Source: Arthrobacter sp. ISL-28 (GTDB lineage Bacteria > Actinomycetota > Actinomycetes > Actinomycetales > Micrococcaceae). From it: 64,000 bases of DNA. Below, one piece after another: positions 1 to 7,282 of this stretch; position 1 is the first letter of the stretch; every line of letters starts with the position of its first letter. Location: positions 1 through 64,000 of the forward strand of contig NZ_JAGGPJ010000014.1 in NCBI RefSeq assembly GCF_018613875.1, given 5' to 3'. A program made the translations under genes and the position numbers. Under the pieces are notes generated by a model. It ran no database searches and had not been told where the DNA came from. It saw only the letters and a list, made by a program, of their open reading frames with translations.

Positions 1-21
1 CCCCTTGGCCTGTCCCACGGC

Positions 22-149
22 GATCCTCCCTCAGAACCCGGCCCGCAAACCCGGGATCCTCCCTCAGAACCCGCCCGTGAACCCCGGGATCCTCCCTCAG
101 AACCCGGCCCGCAAACCCGGGACCCTCCCTCACAACCTGCCACTCATGG
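22..149. repeat. 33-bp tandem repeat, three copies plus a degenerate fourth
   Basis: Three consecutive 33-bp units run 22-54, 55-87 and 88-120. The first and third are identical and the second differs at a few bases. A fourth, decayed unit begins at 121. Each unit starts with gatcctccctcagaacc. The unit is exactly 11 codons long, so one forward frame stays open through it and reads ILPQNPARKPG repeatedly. I see no start site or domain that makes this a convincing gene. It is more likely intergenic repeat DNA upstream of the HU gene, possibly continuing left of the window. Confidence 0.8.
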
Positions 150-351
150 TGCCGTGCGCGCGGAAGCTGGCTGCCGTCGTCGGACGTTATTGTTGGCGAC
201 TCCGGCGCCGGCGGGATATTGAAGATCGTCCGCTACGGGCGGAATTCGAGGGAAAACCCGCGAAATTCCGGTGATTTTGGTCAAAAAGTCGCGGAAACAC
301 GCGGAATTTGTCCCCCTCACGGGCGCAAGCTGGTAAGTTTTCGAACAGTGG

Positions 352-407
352 CCTGCACGCATGCCGCATGCAGGCTCCAGAAATCAAAAGCGTCCAGGAG
401 GACATAA
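352..407 (+). promoter_or_regulatory. hup 5' leader: small hairpin and strong ribosome binding site
   Basis: The leader of the HU gene holds a small hairpin (cctgca at 352-357 pairing with tgcagg at 369-374), then an A-rich stretch and a strong Shine-Dalgarno aggag at 396-400, seven bases before the ATG. The strong site fits an abundant nucleoid protein. Any regulatory role of the hairpin is inference. I could not fix the promoter boxes further upstream. Confidence 0.45.
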
Positions 408-695
408 ATGGCTAAGAACCGTAGTGAACTTGTTGCAGAGGTTGCAGGCAAGGCCGGCACCAGCCAGGCAGCCGTCAACTCCGTGCTCGATGCACTGTTC
501 GAGGTTTTCGAATCTTCCGTCGCCTCCGGCGAAAAGATCACCATCCCGGGCTGGCTCGCAGTTGAGCGCACCGACCGTGCAGCCCGCACTGGCCGCAACC
601 CGCAGACCGGCGAGACCATCCAGATTGCAGCCGGCCACAGCGTGAAGCTGACAGCTGGTTCCAAGTTGAAGGCCGCTGTCTCCAACAAGAAGTAG
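408..695 (+). CDS. hup: DNA-binding protein HU
   Basis: Small nucleoid-associated protein of 95 residues, the usual length for bacterial HU without the Lys/Ala-rich tail seen in some actinobacterial HupB proteins. It begins MAKNRSELVAEVA, followed by the helical dimerisation part, and carries the HU signature region GWLAVERTDRAARTGRNPQT around residues 48-67, which forms the DNA-embracing beta arm with the conserved RNPQTGE. It bends and compacts DNA as a dimer. It is preceded by a strong ribosome binding site and followed by a rho-independent terminator, so it is probably monocistronic and highly expressed. Confidence 0.95.
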   Translation: MAKNRSELVAEVAGKAGTSQAAVNSVLDALFEVFESSVASGEKITIPGWLAVERTDRAARTGRNPQTGETIQIAAGHSVKLTAGSKLKAAVSNKK

Positions 696-712
696 TCTTT
701 CCACGCAGCTTT

Positions 713-753
713 GGCGGGGCGGCAACCAAAGGGTTGTCGCCCCGCCCGCTTTT
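713..753 (+). terminator. Rho-independent terminator of hup
   Basis: A 15-bp GC-rich stem (713-727 with 732-746, one G-U pair) with a four-base loop is followed shortly by cttttaa. It lies 17 bases after the hup stop codon. Confidence 0.85.
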
Positions 754-844
754 AAGGCCCCCCTTTTAGGGCCTGGCCCCGCCCACGTTGAAGGGCCGCA
801 AGGGCCGATTCGCCGCGCAGGCGGCGTTAGCGGACAATGGATAG

Positions 845-3016
845 GTGCCCTCTGCATTAGAATCCCGTACTCCACAGCCTGCCCCCCGTCCGGGAGCGCA
901 GGCCCAGGCTGATGCCGCGCTCGGCATTGCCCGGCCGTGGCAGATCGCGGGATTGGCTGCACTTTTCCTCGGTCTTACGGCAGCCTTGCTGTTTTCAGGT
1001 GCGGCCATGGCCCCGGAGGTATCAGATCCCGGCGTCATGGTCCGCTGGGGCCTTCCCGTCAGCAAGGCAGTGCATAACGTCTCGCTGGCCACTGTGATCG
1101 GCGGGCTCATCTTTGCCGCGGGCATACTGCCGAAGACCCTGGACCGGCGCCGGACCAAGCAGGAGGACGCCCCTGAGCACCCGGCGTTCTCGCGTGCCCT
1201 GGCTATTGCGGCGGTTGCAGGGGTGGCCTGGACGCTGGCTTCGGTTGCCGTCCTTGTCCTCACCTATGCCGACGTGGCAGGGCAGCGCATTTCCGGCGAC
1301 GCTGAGTTCACCAGGGCACTCGTTTACTTCATGACGGACATCCCTACCGGACGGGCCTGGCTTGCCGTGACAATCATCGCGGCCGTAGTCACTACCGCGG
1401 TGTTCGGAGTGCGGTCCCTGACAGGCTTGGCGCTGACCCTGGTGCTGGCACTGATCGGACTGGTTCCCACCGCACTGATCGGCCACTCTGCCAGCTCGAA
1501 TGACCATGAGGGAGCCATCAGCTCCCTGGGCCTGCACCTGGTGGGTGTCAGCGTCTGGGTGGGCGGCATCGTTGTGCTGGCCCTGCTCTCCGGCCTCCTG
1601 ACCGGCTCCCGCAGTCCGGCCGGCGGTGCCGGCGCTTCGCGGCCCGGCGGTCCGTCGGACATCACTGAACCAACGCTGCGGCGGTTCTCCTCGCTCGCCG
1701 GATTCGCTTTCCTGCTGGTCTTTGCCTCGGGCGTGGTGAACTCCACCGTCCGGGTAACCAGCTGGGCCGACCTGTTCGGCTCACCCTACGGCCAGCTGAT
1801 CCTGGCGAAATCGGCCGCCACCATCGTGCTCGGCGGGATCGGGTACATGCACCGGCAGTGGGTGATCCCGCAGCTGGGCCGTAAGGGTTCTGTCATGTCG
1901 TCGCGCCGCGTGCTGTGGCAGCTGATTCTCATGGAACTCCTCATCATGGGAGCCACCTCCGGAATCGCAGTGGCACTCGGCCGCTCCGCGCCGCCCGAAC
2001 CCACCACCTACGCCCCCAACGCTTCCCCCGCATTCATCCTGTCCGGCTACGAGCTGCCCCCGGAACTGACGCCGGAACGCTGGCTCACTGAATGGCGTCT
2101 GGACTGGATCTGGGTGGGCGTAGCCCTCTTCGGGCTCGTGTCCTACTTCCTAGGCCTGGCCAAGGTCCGCGCCCGCGGGGACAAATGGCCGTGGTTCCGG
2201 TCCGTCAATTGGGTCATCGGCCTGGTCGTGCTGACGTACATCACCTCCGGCCCGCCCGCCGTCTATGGACGAGTGTTGTTTTCCGCGCACATGGTGGACC
2301 ACATGGCCCTGACCATGGTCGCCCCGCTCTTCCTGGTCCTGGGCGCGCCCGTGACCCTCGCCCTGCGGGCCCTCCCGGCCCGGAGCGATGGCTCCCGCGG
2401 CCTTCGCGAGTGGCTGCTGCTCTTCGTGCACTCAAAGTTCTCCCAGCTGGTGACACACCCGCTCTTCGCCGCAGCCAACTTCGCCGGCTCGATCGTGCTG
2501 TTCTACTACTCCGACGCCTTTGGCTTCGCCATGCGGGAACACGTGGGCCACGAGCTGATGATCCTGCACTTCGCACTGACCGGGTACATCTTCGTGCTCA
2601 GCATGATCGGCACGGATCCGCTTCCGCGGCGGGCCCCCTTCCCGCTGCGGCTCGTGCTGCTCCTGGCCACCATGGGCTTCCACGCCTTCTTCGGAGTTGC
2701 CATCATGGGCGGCACCAACCTGCTGGCGGCCGACTACTTCGGCAACCTCGGCCGGGAATGGGGTCCCTCGGCGCTCGTGGACCAGCAACTGGGCGGAGCG
2801 GTGGCCTGGGGCATCGGCGAAGTGCCCACGCTGCTGGTGGCAATCGGCGTTGCCATCATGTGGTCCCGGTCCGACGAACGGGAGACCCGCCGCACCGACC
2901 GGGCAGCGGACAGGAATAACGACGCCGATCTCACCGCTTACAACGATATGTTTGCCAAATTGGCTGAACGCGATGCCAGGCTGGCTGAACGCAACTCAAA
3001 GCTGGAAGGACGCTGA
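845..3016 (+). CDS. CopD/CtaG fusion: copper-resistance and cytochrome c oxidase assembly membrane protein
   Basis: Polytopic membrane protein of 723 residues. The N-terminal half (about 45-390) resembles the CopD copper-transport domain and the C-terminal half (about 420-690) the CtaG caa3-oxidase assembly family. Metal-ligand candidates include the histidines in HMVDHMA and REHVGHELMILH in the CtaG part. Together they probably move or hold copper for cytochrome oxidase maturation in the plasma membrane. The start is a GTG at 845; no strong ribosome binding site is visible, but the first membrane helix lies soon after, so a much later start is unlikely. Its stop overlaps the next start by one base (TGATG), so the two genes are translationally coupled. 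The tail (about 695-723) is charged and probably cytoplasmic. Confidence 0.85.
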   Translation: MPSALESRTPQPAPRPGAQAQADAALGIARPWQIAGLAALFLGLTAALLFSGAAMAPEVSDPGVMVRWGLPVSKAVHNVSLATVIGGLIFAAGILPKTLDRRRTKQEDAPEHPAFSRALAIAAVAGVAWTLASVAVLVLTYADVAGQRISGDAEFTRALVYFMTDIPTGRAWLAVTIIAAVVTTAVFGVRSLTGLALTLVLALIGLVPTALIGHSASSNDHEGAISSLGLHLVGVSVWVGGIVVLALLSGLLTGSRSPAGGAGASRPGGPSDITEPTLRRFSSLAGFAFLLVFASGVVNSTVRVTSWADLFGSPYGQLILAKSAATIVLGGIGYMHRQWVIPQLGRKGSVMSSRRVLWQLILMELLIMGATSGIAVALGRSAPPEPTTYAPNASPAFILSGYELPPELTPERWLTEWRLDWIWVGVALFGLVSYFLGLAKVRARGDKWPWFRSVNWVIGLVVLTYITSGPPAVYGRVLFSAHMVDHMALTMVAPLFLVLGAPVTLALRALPARSDGSRGLREWLLLFVHSKFSQLVTHPLFAAANFAGSIVLFYYSDAFGFAMREHVGHELMILHFALTGYIFVLSMIGTDPLPRRAPFPLRLVLLLATMGFHAFFGVAIMGGTNLLAADYFGNLGREWGPSALVDQQLGGAVAWGIGEVPTLLVAIGVAIMWSRSDERETRRTDRAADRNNDADLTAYNDMFAKLAERDARLAERNSKLEGR

Positions 3017-5037
3017 TGAGCGAAACCGTACGCACCCACCACCGGGTCCGCGCCTCCGAACTGGTGGGCCGCAACTGGCTCAACACCGGCGGCAAATCCC
3101 TGGACCTGGAAGCCCTGCGCGGAAAGATCGTGCTCCTGGACTTCTGGACGTTCTGCTGCATCAACTGCCTGCATGTCCTGGATGAGCTGCGTCCTCTCGA
3201 GGAAAAGTACTCCGATGTCCTTGTGACCGTGGGCGTACACTCCCCGAAGTTCGAACACGAGGCCGATCCCGTGGCCCTCGCCGCAGCTGTGGAACGGTAC
3301 GAAATCCACCACCCCGTCCTCGACGACCCCGAGCTGGAAACCTGGAAGGCCTACACAGCGCGCGCCTGGCCCACGCTCGTGGTCATCGACCCCGAGGGCT
3401 ACATCGTGGCCCACCTTTCCGGAGAAGGCCACGCTGACGGCCTCGGCGTGCTCATCCCTGAGCTGATCGCCGAGCACGAAGCCCGGGGAACCCTCCATCG
3501 CGGCAGCGGCCCCTATGTCGCGCCGGAGCCGACGTCGGGGACCCTCCGGTTCCCGGGCAAGGCCCTGTACCTCCCGGCCGGGCGGGGAACCTCCGTTGGC
3601 GCGTCCGCCGGAAAGTCCGACGCCGGTGCTCCCGCCGGCTCAGGCGCCGGCACCTGGCTGGTCACCGATACGGGCCACCACCGGCTGCTGGAGCTCGGCA
3701 CCGACTTCCACACCGTGCTCGGAACGTTCGGCACCGGCATCAAGGGGCACGCCGACGGCCCGGGAACAGCCGTGGACTCCCGTGAGCCGGTGGCGGAATT
3801 CAACGAACCACAGGGTCTCGTCCTCTTGCCGGAAGACGTGGCAGCAAAGACGGGCTACGACGTCGTCATCGCCGATTCCGTCAATCACCGCCTAAGGGGA
3901 CTCTCGCTCGCGGACGGAACCGTCACCACGCTTGTCGGAAGCGGCGTGCAGCGCCTGCTGGAGACCGGCCCGGCCCGCGTGGACGAGGACGCTGCGGGCT
4001 TCACCGGACGCCTTACCGAGCACCCGCTCGAGGTATCCCTCAGCTCGCCGTGGGATGTTGTGTGGTCAGCCAAGCTGAATGCCGTCGTCATCGCCATGGC
4101 CGGCGTGCACCAGATCTTCAGCTTCGAACCGCTGTCCGGGGCCGTGTCCATCATCGCTGGCACCGGACTGGAGGGGCTCTTCGACGGACCCGCCCACGAG
4201 GCCTGGTTCGCCCAGCCGTCCGGCTTGGCCGAAGACGCGGACGGCAACATCTGGGTTGCGGACTCGGAAACCTCCGCCCTCCGGAAGCTGGTGATCGACG
4301 ACGACGGGACGGTCACCGTTGAATCTGCCGTGGGCATTGGGCTCTTCGACTTCGGGTTCCGCGACGGCGAAGCTTCCGGGGCACGCCTGCAGCACCCGCT
4401 CGGAGTCACCGTGCTCCCGGACGGTTCCGTCGCCATCGCCGACACGTACAACGGTGCGGTGCGCCGCTATGACCCCGCCACCAAGACCGTGTCCACCCTG
4501 GCCCGCGGTCTCCTGGAGCCCTCCGACGTGATCGTTGACCACACCCAGACGGCGGGCTCGGAACCGCTGCTCGTGGTGGTTGAAGCGAACAAGCACCAGC
4601 TCGTGTATGTGCCCATCCCCAAGGAGGCACAGCAGGTGGATGAAGGCGCCGTGCAGACCCACCGGCCCAAGAGCCCTGTGGCTCCAGGCTTCCTGGAGCT
4701 GACAGTCCGCTTCGAGGCGCCCACCGGCCAGAAGCTCGACGACCGCTGGGGCGACCCCACCCAGCTGAAGATCTCCTCCACCCCGCACGAGCTGCTCGTG
4801 GCCGGCGGCGGAACCTCGGTTGGCCTGCTCCGCACGCTGGAGCTGGCCACGGACGTGCCCGAGGGCGTACTGCACATCACCGCCCGCGCCGCGGCCTGCG
4901 ACGGCCCGGAAACCGAGGACGGTGAGATCCCGGACCACGCTGCATGCCACCTGTACCAGCAGGACTGGGGCATCCCGGTGGTGCTGCAGCCGGACGGCGA
5001 CACCGAGCTCGTGCTGGACCTCCGCGGCATGGATTAA
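3016..5037 (+). CDS. Thioredoxin-like/NHL-repeat protein (NHLRC2-like)
   Basis: 673-residue protein with an N-terminal thioredoxin-like domain (about 1-165) followed by a beta-propeller of NHL-type repeats (about 170-520) and a C-terminal beta-rich domain. The redox site reads FWTFCCINCLHVLDEL, giving a CxxC (C-I-N-C). NHL blades show as repeated phrases such as VIADSVNHRLRGL, WVADSETSALRKL and AIADTYNGAVRRY. There is no signal peptide, so it is probably cytoplasmic. The architecture matches NHLRC2-type proteins, whose biochemical role is poorly defined. Coupling by a one-base overlap to the CtaG/CopD gene suggests a part in copper or oxidase maturation, but that is inference from position. 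Confidence 0.85.
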   Translation: MSETVRTHHRVRASELVGRNWLNTGGKSLDLEALRGKIVLLDFWTFCCINCLHVLDELRPLEEKYSDVLVTVGVHSPKFEHEADPVALAAAVERYEIHHPVLDDPELETWKAYTARAWPTLVVIDPEGYIVAHLSGEGHADGLGVLIPELIAEHEARGTLHRGSGPYVAPEPTSGTLRFPGKALYLPAGRGTSVGASAGKSDAGAPAGSGAGTWLVTDTGHHRLLELGTDFHTVLGTFGTGIKGHADGPGTAVDSREPVAEFNEPQGLVLLPEDVAAKTGYDVVIADSVNHRLRGLSLADGTVTTLVGSGVQRLLETGPARVDEDAAGFTGRLTEHPLEVSLSSPWDVVWSAKLNAVVIAMAGVHQIFSFEPLSGAVSIIAGTGLEGLFDGPAHEAWFAQPSGLAEDADGNIWVADSETSALRKLVIDDDGTVTVESAVGIGLFDFGFRDGEASGARLQHPLGVTVLPDGSVAIADTYNGAVRRYDPATKTVSTLARGLLEPSDVIVDHTQTAGSEPLLVVVEANKHQLVYVPIPKEAQQVDEGAVQTHRPKSPVAPGFLELTVRFEAPTGQKLDDRWGDPTQLKISSTPHELLVAGGGTSVGLLRTLELATDVPEGVLHITARAAACDGPETEDGEIPDHAACHLYQQDWGIPVVLQPDGDTELVLDLRGMD

Positions 5038-5061
5038 GCCTGCTGCCGCACCTGCCTGCTG

Positions 5062-5110
5062 AACTGGCCCGGTTTTCGACCCGCAGGGGTTGGGAGCCGG
5101 GCCAGTTTTG
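5062..5110. terminator. Hairpin after the thioredoxin/NHL gene
   Basis: The 11-base arm aactggcccgg (5062-5072) is complementary to ccgggccagtt (5097-5107), followed by ttg. It may terminate the preceding operon. The same sequence core (ctggcccagttttgaac and its complement) recurs around the neighbouring DUF559 gene, so it may instead belong to a repeat family. Confidence 0.5.
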
Positions 5111-5118
5111 TTGAGGCT

Positions 5119-5138
5119 GGGTTCAAAACTGGGCCGGT
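5119..5138. repeat. Left copy of 20-bp direct repeat flanking the DUF559 gene
   Basis: gggttcaaaactgggccggt here matches gggttcaaaactgggccagt at 6115-6134 with one mismatch. The two copies lie outside the DUF559 gene on either side, about 980 bp apart. Confidence 0.75.
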
Positions 5139-5221
5139 TGGGCGCCGGCGAAGCAGCCCGTTTATCCACATAGTCCAACTACAGCCTGCCTGCAGGCCTG
5201 GGGAGCGGACATTGTGGGCCT

Positions 5222-6091
5222 ATGGACCCAGCGGACATCATCAAATCAGCCGGAGGCGTCCTGCTGACCCGGGACGTGCTGGCCAGGGGCGCCGCCGAAT
5301 CCGGTATTCGGGCGGCGGTCCGGTCCGGCGACGTGATCCGGGTGGAGCGAGGGCTGCTGGCCGTCAGCGGCGCCGACCCGGAGCTGGTGGCTGCCGGACG
5401 CTCGCGGGGCCTCCTTACCTGTGTGTCCGCGGCTCCGAGATTCGGGCTCTGGCAACTGCGTCCGGCCGCTCAGCCCCACTACTGGCACAGCAACGGCCGG
5501 AATGCGGTCCGGTGCATCAGCCACCGTCTTGCACTGACCCAGCAGCAACATCATGCGACCATGGCTGCTCTTCCGGATGTGCTGCTCCATGCCTTGTTGT
5601 GCCTGCCGCCCCTGGAATCGCTGGTCATGGTGGAATGCGCCTACAACCGGGGAGACATCGACCCGGCCTTCCTCCGGCGGCACTTGGCGGGAAACCGCTG
5701 CGGAAAGGCCCGTGACGTCCTGGCGAGAGTGGAACGGGGTGCTGATTCCCTGCTTGAGACCTTGGCCCGGGTAGTCTTCCGGGAGGCAGGCATCGCCACC
5801 GAAACACAGGTGTGGCTGGACGGAATCGGCCGCGTGGACTTCCTGCTTGAGGGATTTCTGATTGTTGAACTGGATGGAATCGCGTTTCACCTGGAGTCGC
5901 GGCAGTTCAAGAAGGACCGGAGGCGGGACAATTCCGCAACAGTCCGCGGGCTTCCCGTGCTGCGCTTCTTCTATGACGACGTCGTACACGCGCCCGAAGC
6001 CATGTTGGCCCAGGTGCAGGACGTGCTGGCCAGGGGGTCGCTCCGCTGGCCGCAGCCGGACCAGCCCAGTTTTGGATCTTCCAGCCGCTGA
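5222..6091 (+). CDS. AbiEi-like winged helix plus DUF559 (Vsr-like endonuclease fold) protein
   Basis: 289-residue protein. The N-terminal 70 residues look like the winged-helix found in AbiEi-type antitoxin proteins (LLTRDVLARGAAESGIRAAV, then VIRVERGLLAV). The C-terminal third (about 175-275) is a DUF559 domain of the Vsr/PD-(D/E)XK fold: an early Glu in SLLETLARVVF, then GRVDFLLEGFLIVELDGIAFH, FKKDRRRDN and GLPVLRFFYDDVV. Such proteins are common in multiple copies in actinobacteria and are often labelled type IV toxin-antitoxin proteins, but no toxin partner lies beside this one. Two 20-bp direct repeats flank it, and a decayed relative lies near 28.7 kb. Function unproven; DNA cleavage or mismatch-type activity is a guess from fold. 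Confidence 0.8.
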   Translation: MDPADIIKSAGGVLLTRDVLARGAAESGIRAAVRSGDVIRVERGLLAVSGADPELVAAGRSRGLLTCVSAAPRFGLWQLRPAAQPHYWHSNGRNAVRCISHRLALTQQQHHATMAALPDVLLHALLCLPPLESLVMVECAYNRGDIDPAFLRRHLAGNRCGKARDVLARVERGADSLLETLARVVFREAGIATETQVWLDGIGRVDFLLEGFLIVELDGIAFHLESRQFKKDRRRDNSATVRGLPVLRFFYDDVVHAPEAMLAQVQDVLARGSLRWPQPDQPSFGSSSR

Positions 6092-6114
6092 CGTGGCCCT
6101 GATGCCGTGGACGA

Positions 6115-6134
6115 GGGTTCAAAACTGGGCCAGT
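6115..6134. repeat. Right copy of 20-bp direct repeat flanking the DUF559 gene
   Basis: gggttcaaaactgggccagt, partner of the copy at 5119-5138. A related inverted core (cccagttttgga) also occurs inside the 3' end of the DUF559 gene near 6064. Confidence 0.75.
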
Positions 6135-6146
6135 CCGGCAGACAGA

Positions 6147-6176
6147 CTAGAAGCTCAGGACCTAGAAGCTCAGGAC
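6147..6176. repeat. 15-bp perfect tandem duplication across a stop codon
   Basis: ctagaagctcaggac occurs twice back to back (6147-6161 and 6162-6176). On the minus strand each copy encodes the final VLSF and the TAG stop of the neighbouring membrane-anchored protein, so the duplication lies exactly over the end of the coding region and repeats its last codons and stop. Confidence 0.9.
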
Positions 6177-7154
6177 TGGGGTGACCTTGATGGTGTCGCC
6201 GTCAATGTCCAGGCGGGTGGTGAAGCTGAAGTCGTGTTCGACGTCCAGAGCCGAGGAGCCGCCACTGAAGAGATCAATCTGCTGGGCGGTGATCCTGGCC
6301 TTGCCGTCCAGGGGCGCCACCACCCACTTGCCGTCGAACGGCTCAATGCTGATCTTCGGGTACTCGGTGATGCTCCACTTGATGGTGCCGTCCACCACGC
6401 GGTTGCTGGTGGCGTGATAGAAGGGGCAGTCGGGCTGCAGGCGCTGCTGTTTGACGGCCTCTGCGGCACACTTGTCCAGGAATTCCTTGACCCGGGCCGC
6501 CACGGCCCGGTTCAGCTCGTCCGTGGCCTGGGTCAGGAGATTCAGCGGGGCAGCCGGGACATCCCGCCCGGAGACGGTGGCGCGCGTGGGCGGCGCCGAG
6601 AAGTAATGGCCGTTCAGGGAGGCCTCGTACTCGCCGGGGTAGAACACGGCAAACGTGTTGCGGCCGCCGGGCATGTTCACCGGCACGCCGTTGAGGGTGG
6701 CCTCGCTCGAGTTCACGACGGTGACGTCCACTGTGGGCAGGGTGGCCGGGACAAAAGCCCACTTGTTGAAGAAGAGCCACTCGGTGCCGGCGCTCTCCAG
6801 CAGGAACTCGGTGTGGAGGCGGCTGCCGTCGATCGTGTAGTCCATGGGCACCATCACGCGCTTGCCGCCGCGCGGTTCGGCATCACCGATCTTCACGTTC
6901 GCAATGCGGGCGGCCGACGTCTGCAGCGCCGTGCCGTCGAGCATGGCGGCATCTGCGTCGGGCACCGAAGCCTGGAGCAGTCCCAGCGCACGTTCGCCCT
7001 CGCCCTTCTGCAGGGCGTCCAAATATTCGCGCACCGGCTGCTGCGGGCTGGCCACGGAATGGTTCACCAGATTCACCGCAACAATGGCTCCGGCGACGGC
7101 AAGCATCAGGCCCAGCAACCATCCGGCCGCCGTCCTTACCAAGGCTTGACTCAT
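6162..7154 (-). CDS. Membrane-anchored extracytoplasmic protein of unknown function
   Basis: About 330 residues. A short basic N-terminus is followed by one hydrophobic segment (WLLGLMLAVAGAIVAVNLV), which anchors the rest outside the cell. The exterior part begins with a helical stretch (PVREYLDALQKGEGERALGLL) like the NTF2-like or DUF4878 type of membrane-linked domains, then beta-rich regions (VDVTVVNSSEATLNG, YEASLNGHYFSAPP). Two cysteines (in FLDKCAAEAV and LQPDCPFYH) could form a disulfide. I do not recognise a function. The ATG at 7154 is preferred because aagggg lies seven bases upstream; a GTG two codons earlier is possible. It is transcribed away from the HerA-like gene's 3' end and appears monocistronic. 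Confidence 0.8.
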   Translation of the reverse strand: MSQALVRTAAGWLLGLMLAVAGAIVAVNLVNHSVASPQQPVREYLDALQKGEGERALGLLQASVPDADAAMLDGTALQTSAARIANVKIGDAEPRGGKRVMVPMDYTIDGSRLHTEFLLESAGTEWLFFNKWAFVPATLPTVDVTVVNSSEATLNGVPVNMPGGRNTFAVFYPGEYEASLNGHYFSAPPTRATVSGRDVPAAPLNLLTQATDELNRAVAARVKEFLDKCAAEAVKQQRLQPDCPFYHATSNRVVDGTIKWSITEYPKISIEPFDGKWVVAPLDGKARITAQQIDLFSGGSSALDVEHDFSFTTRLDIDGDTIKVTPVLSF

Positions 7155-7282
7155 CTGCACGCCCCTTACGTTACCTGCAAGTTATGTAAACGCAGGAGTA
7201 ACAGAGGACACACGTGACGCTGGACGGCGTCAGGAAAACGTCCGACGGCGGGGCGTCGCCACCGCTGGCGGCGCCCGAGGAG

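Noticed and set aside
5222..6091. A complete toxin-antitoxin pair at the DUF559 gene
   Set aside because: Although the N-terminal winged helix is AbiEi-like, no nucleotidyltransferase (AbiEii-type) toxin gene is adjacent; neighbours are unrelated.
5862..7217. 451-codon plus-strand frame across the DUF559 gene end and the membrane-anchored protein
   Set aside because: It is antisense to a gene with a good signal anchor and ribosome binding site, and its translation is Gly/Val/His-rich without motifs.
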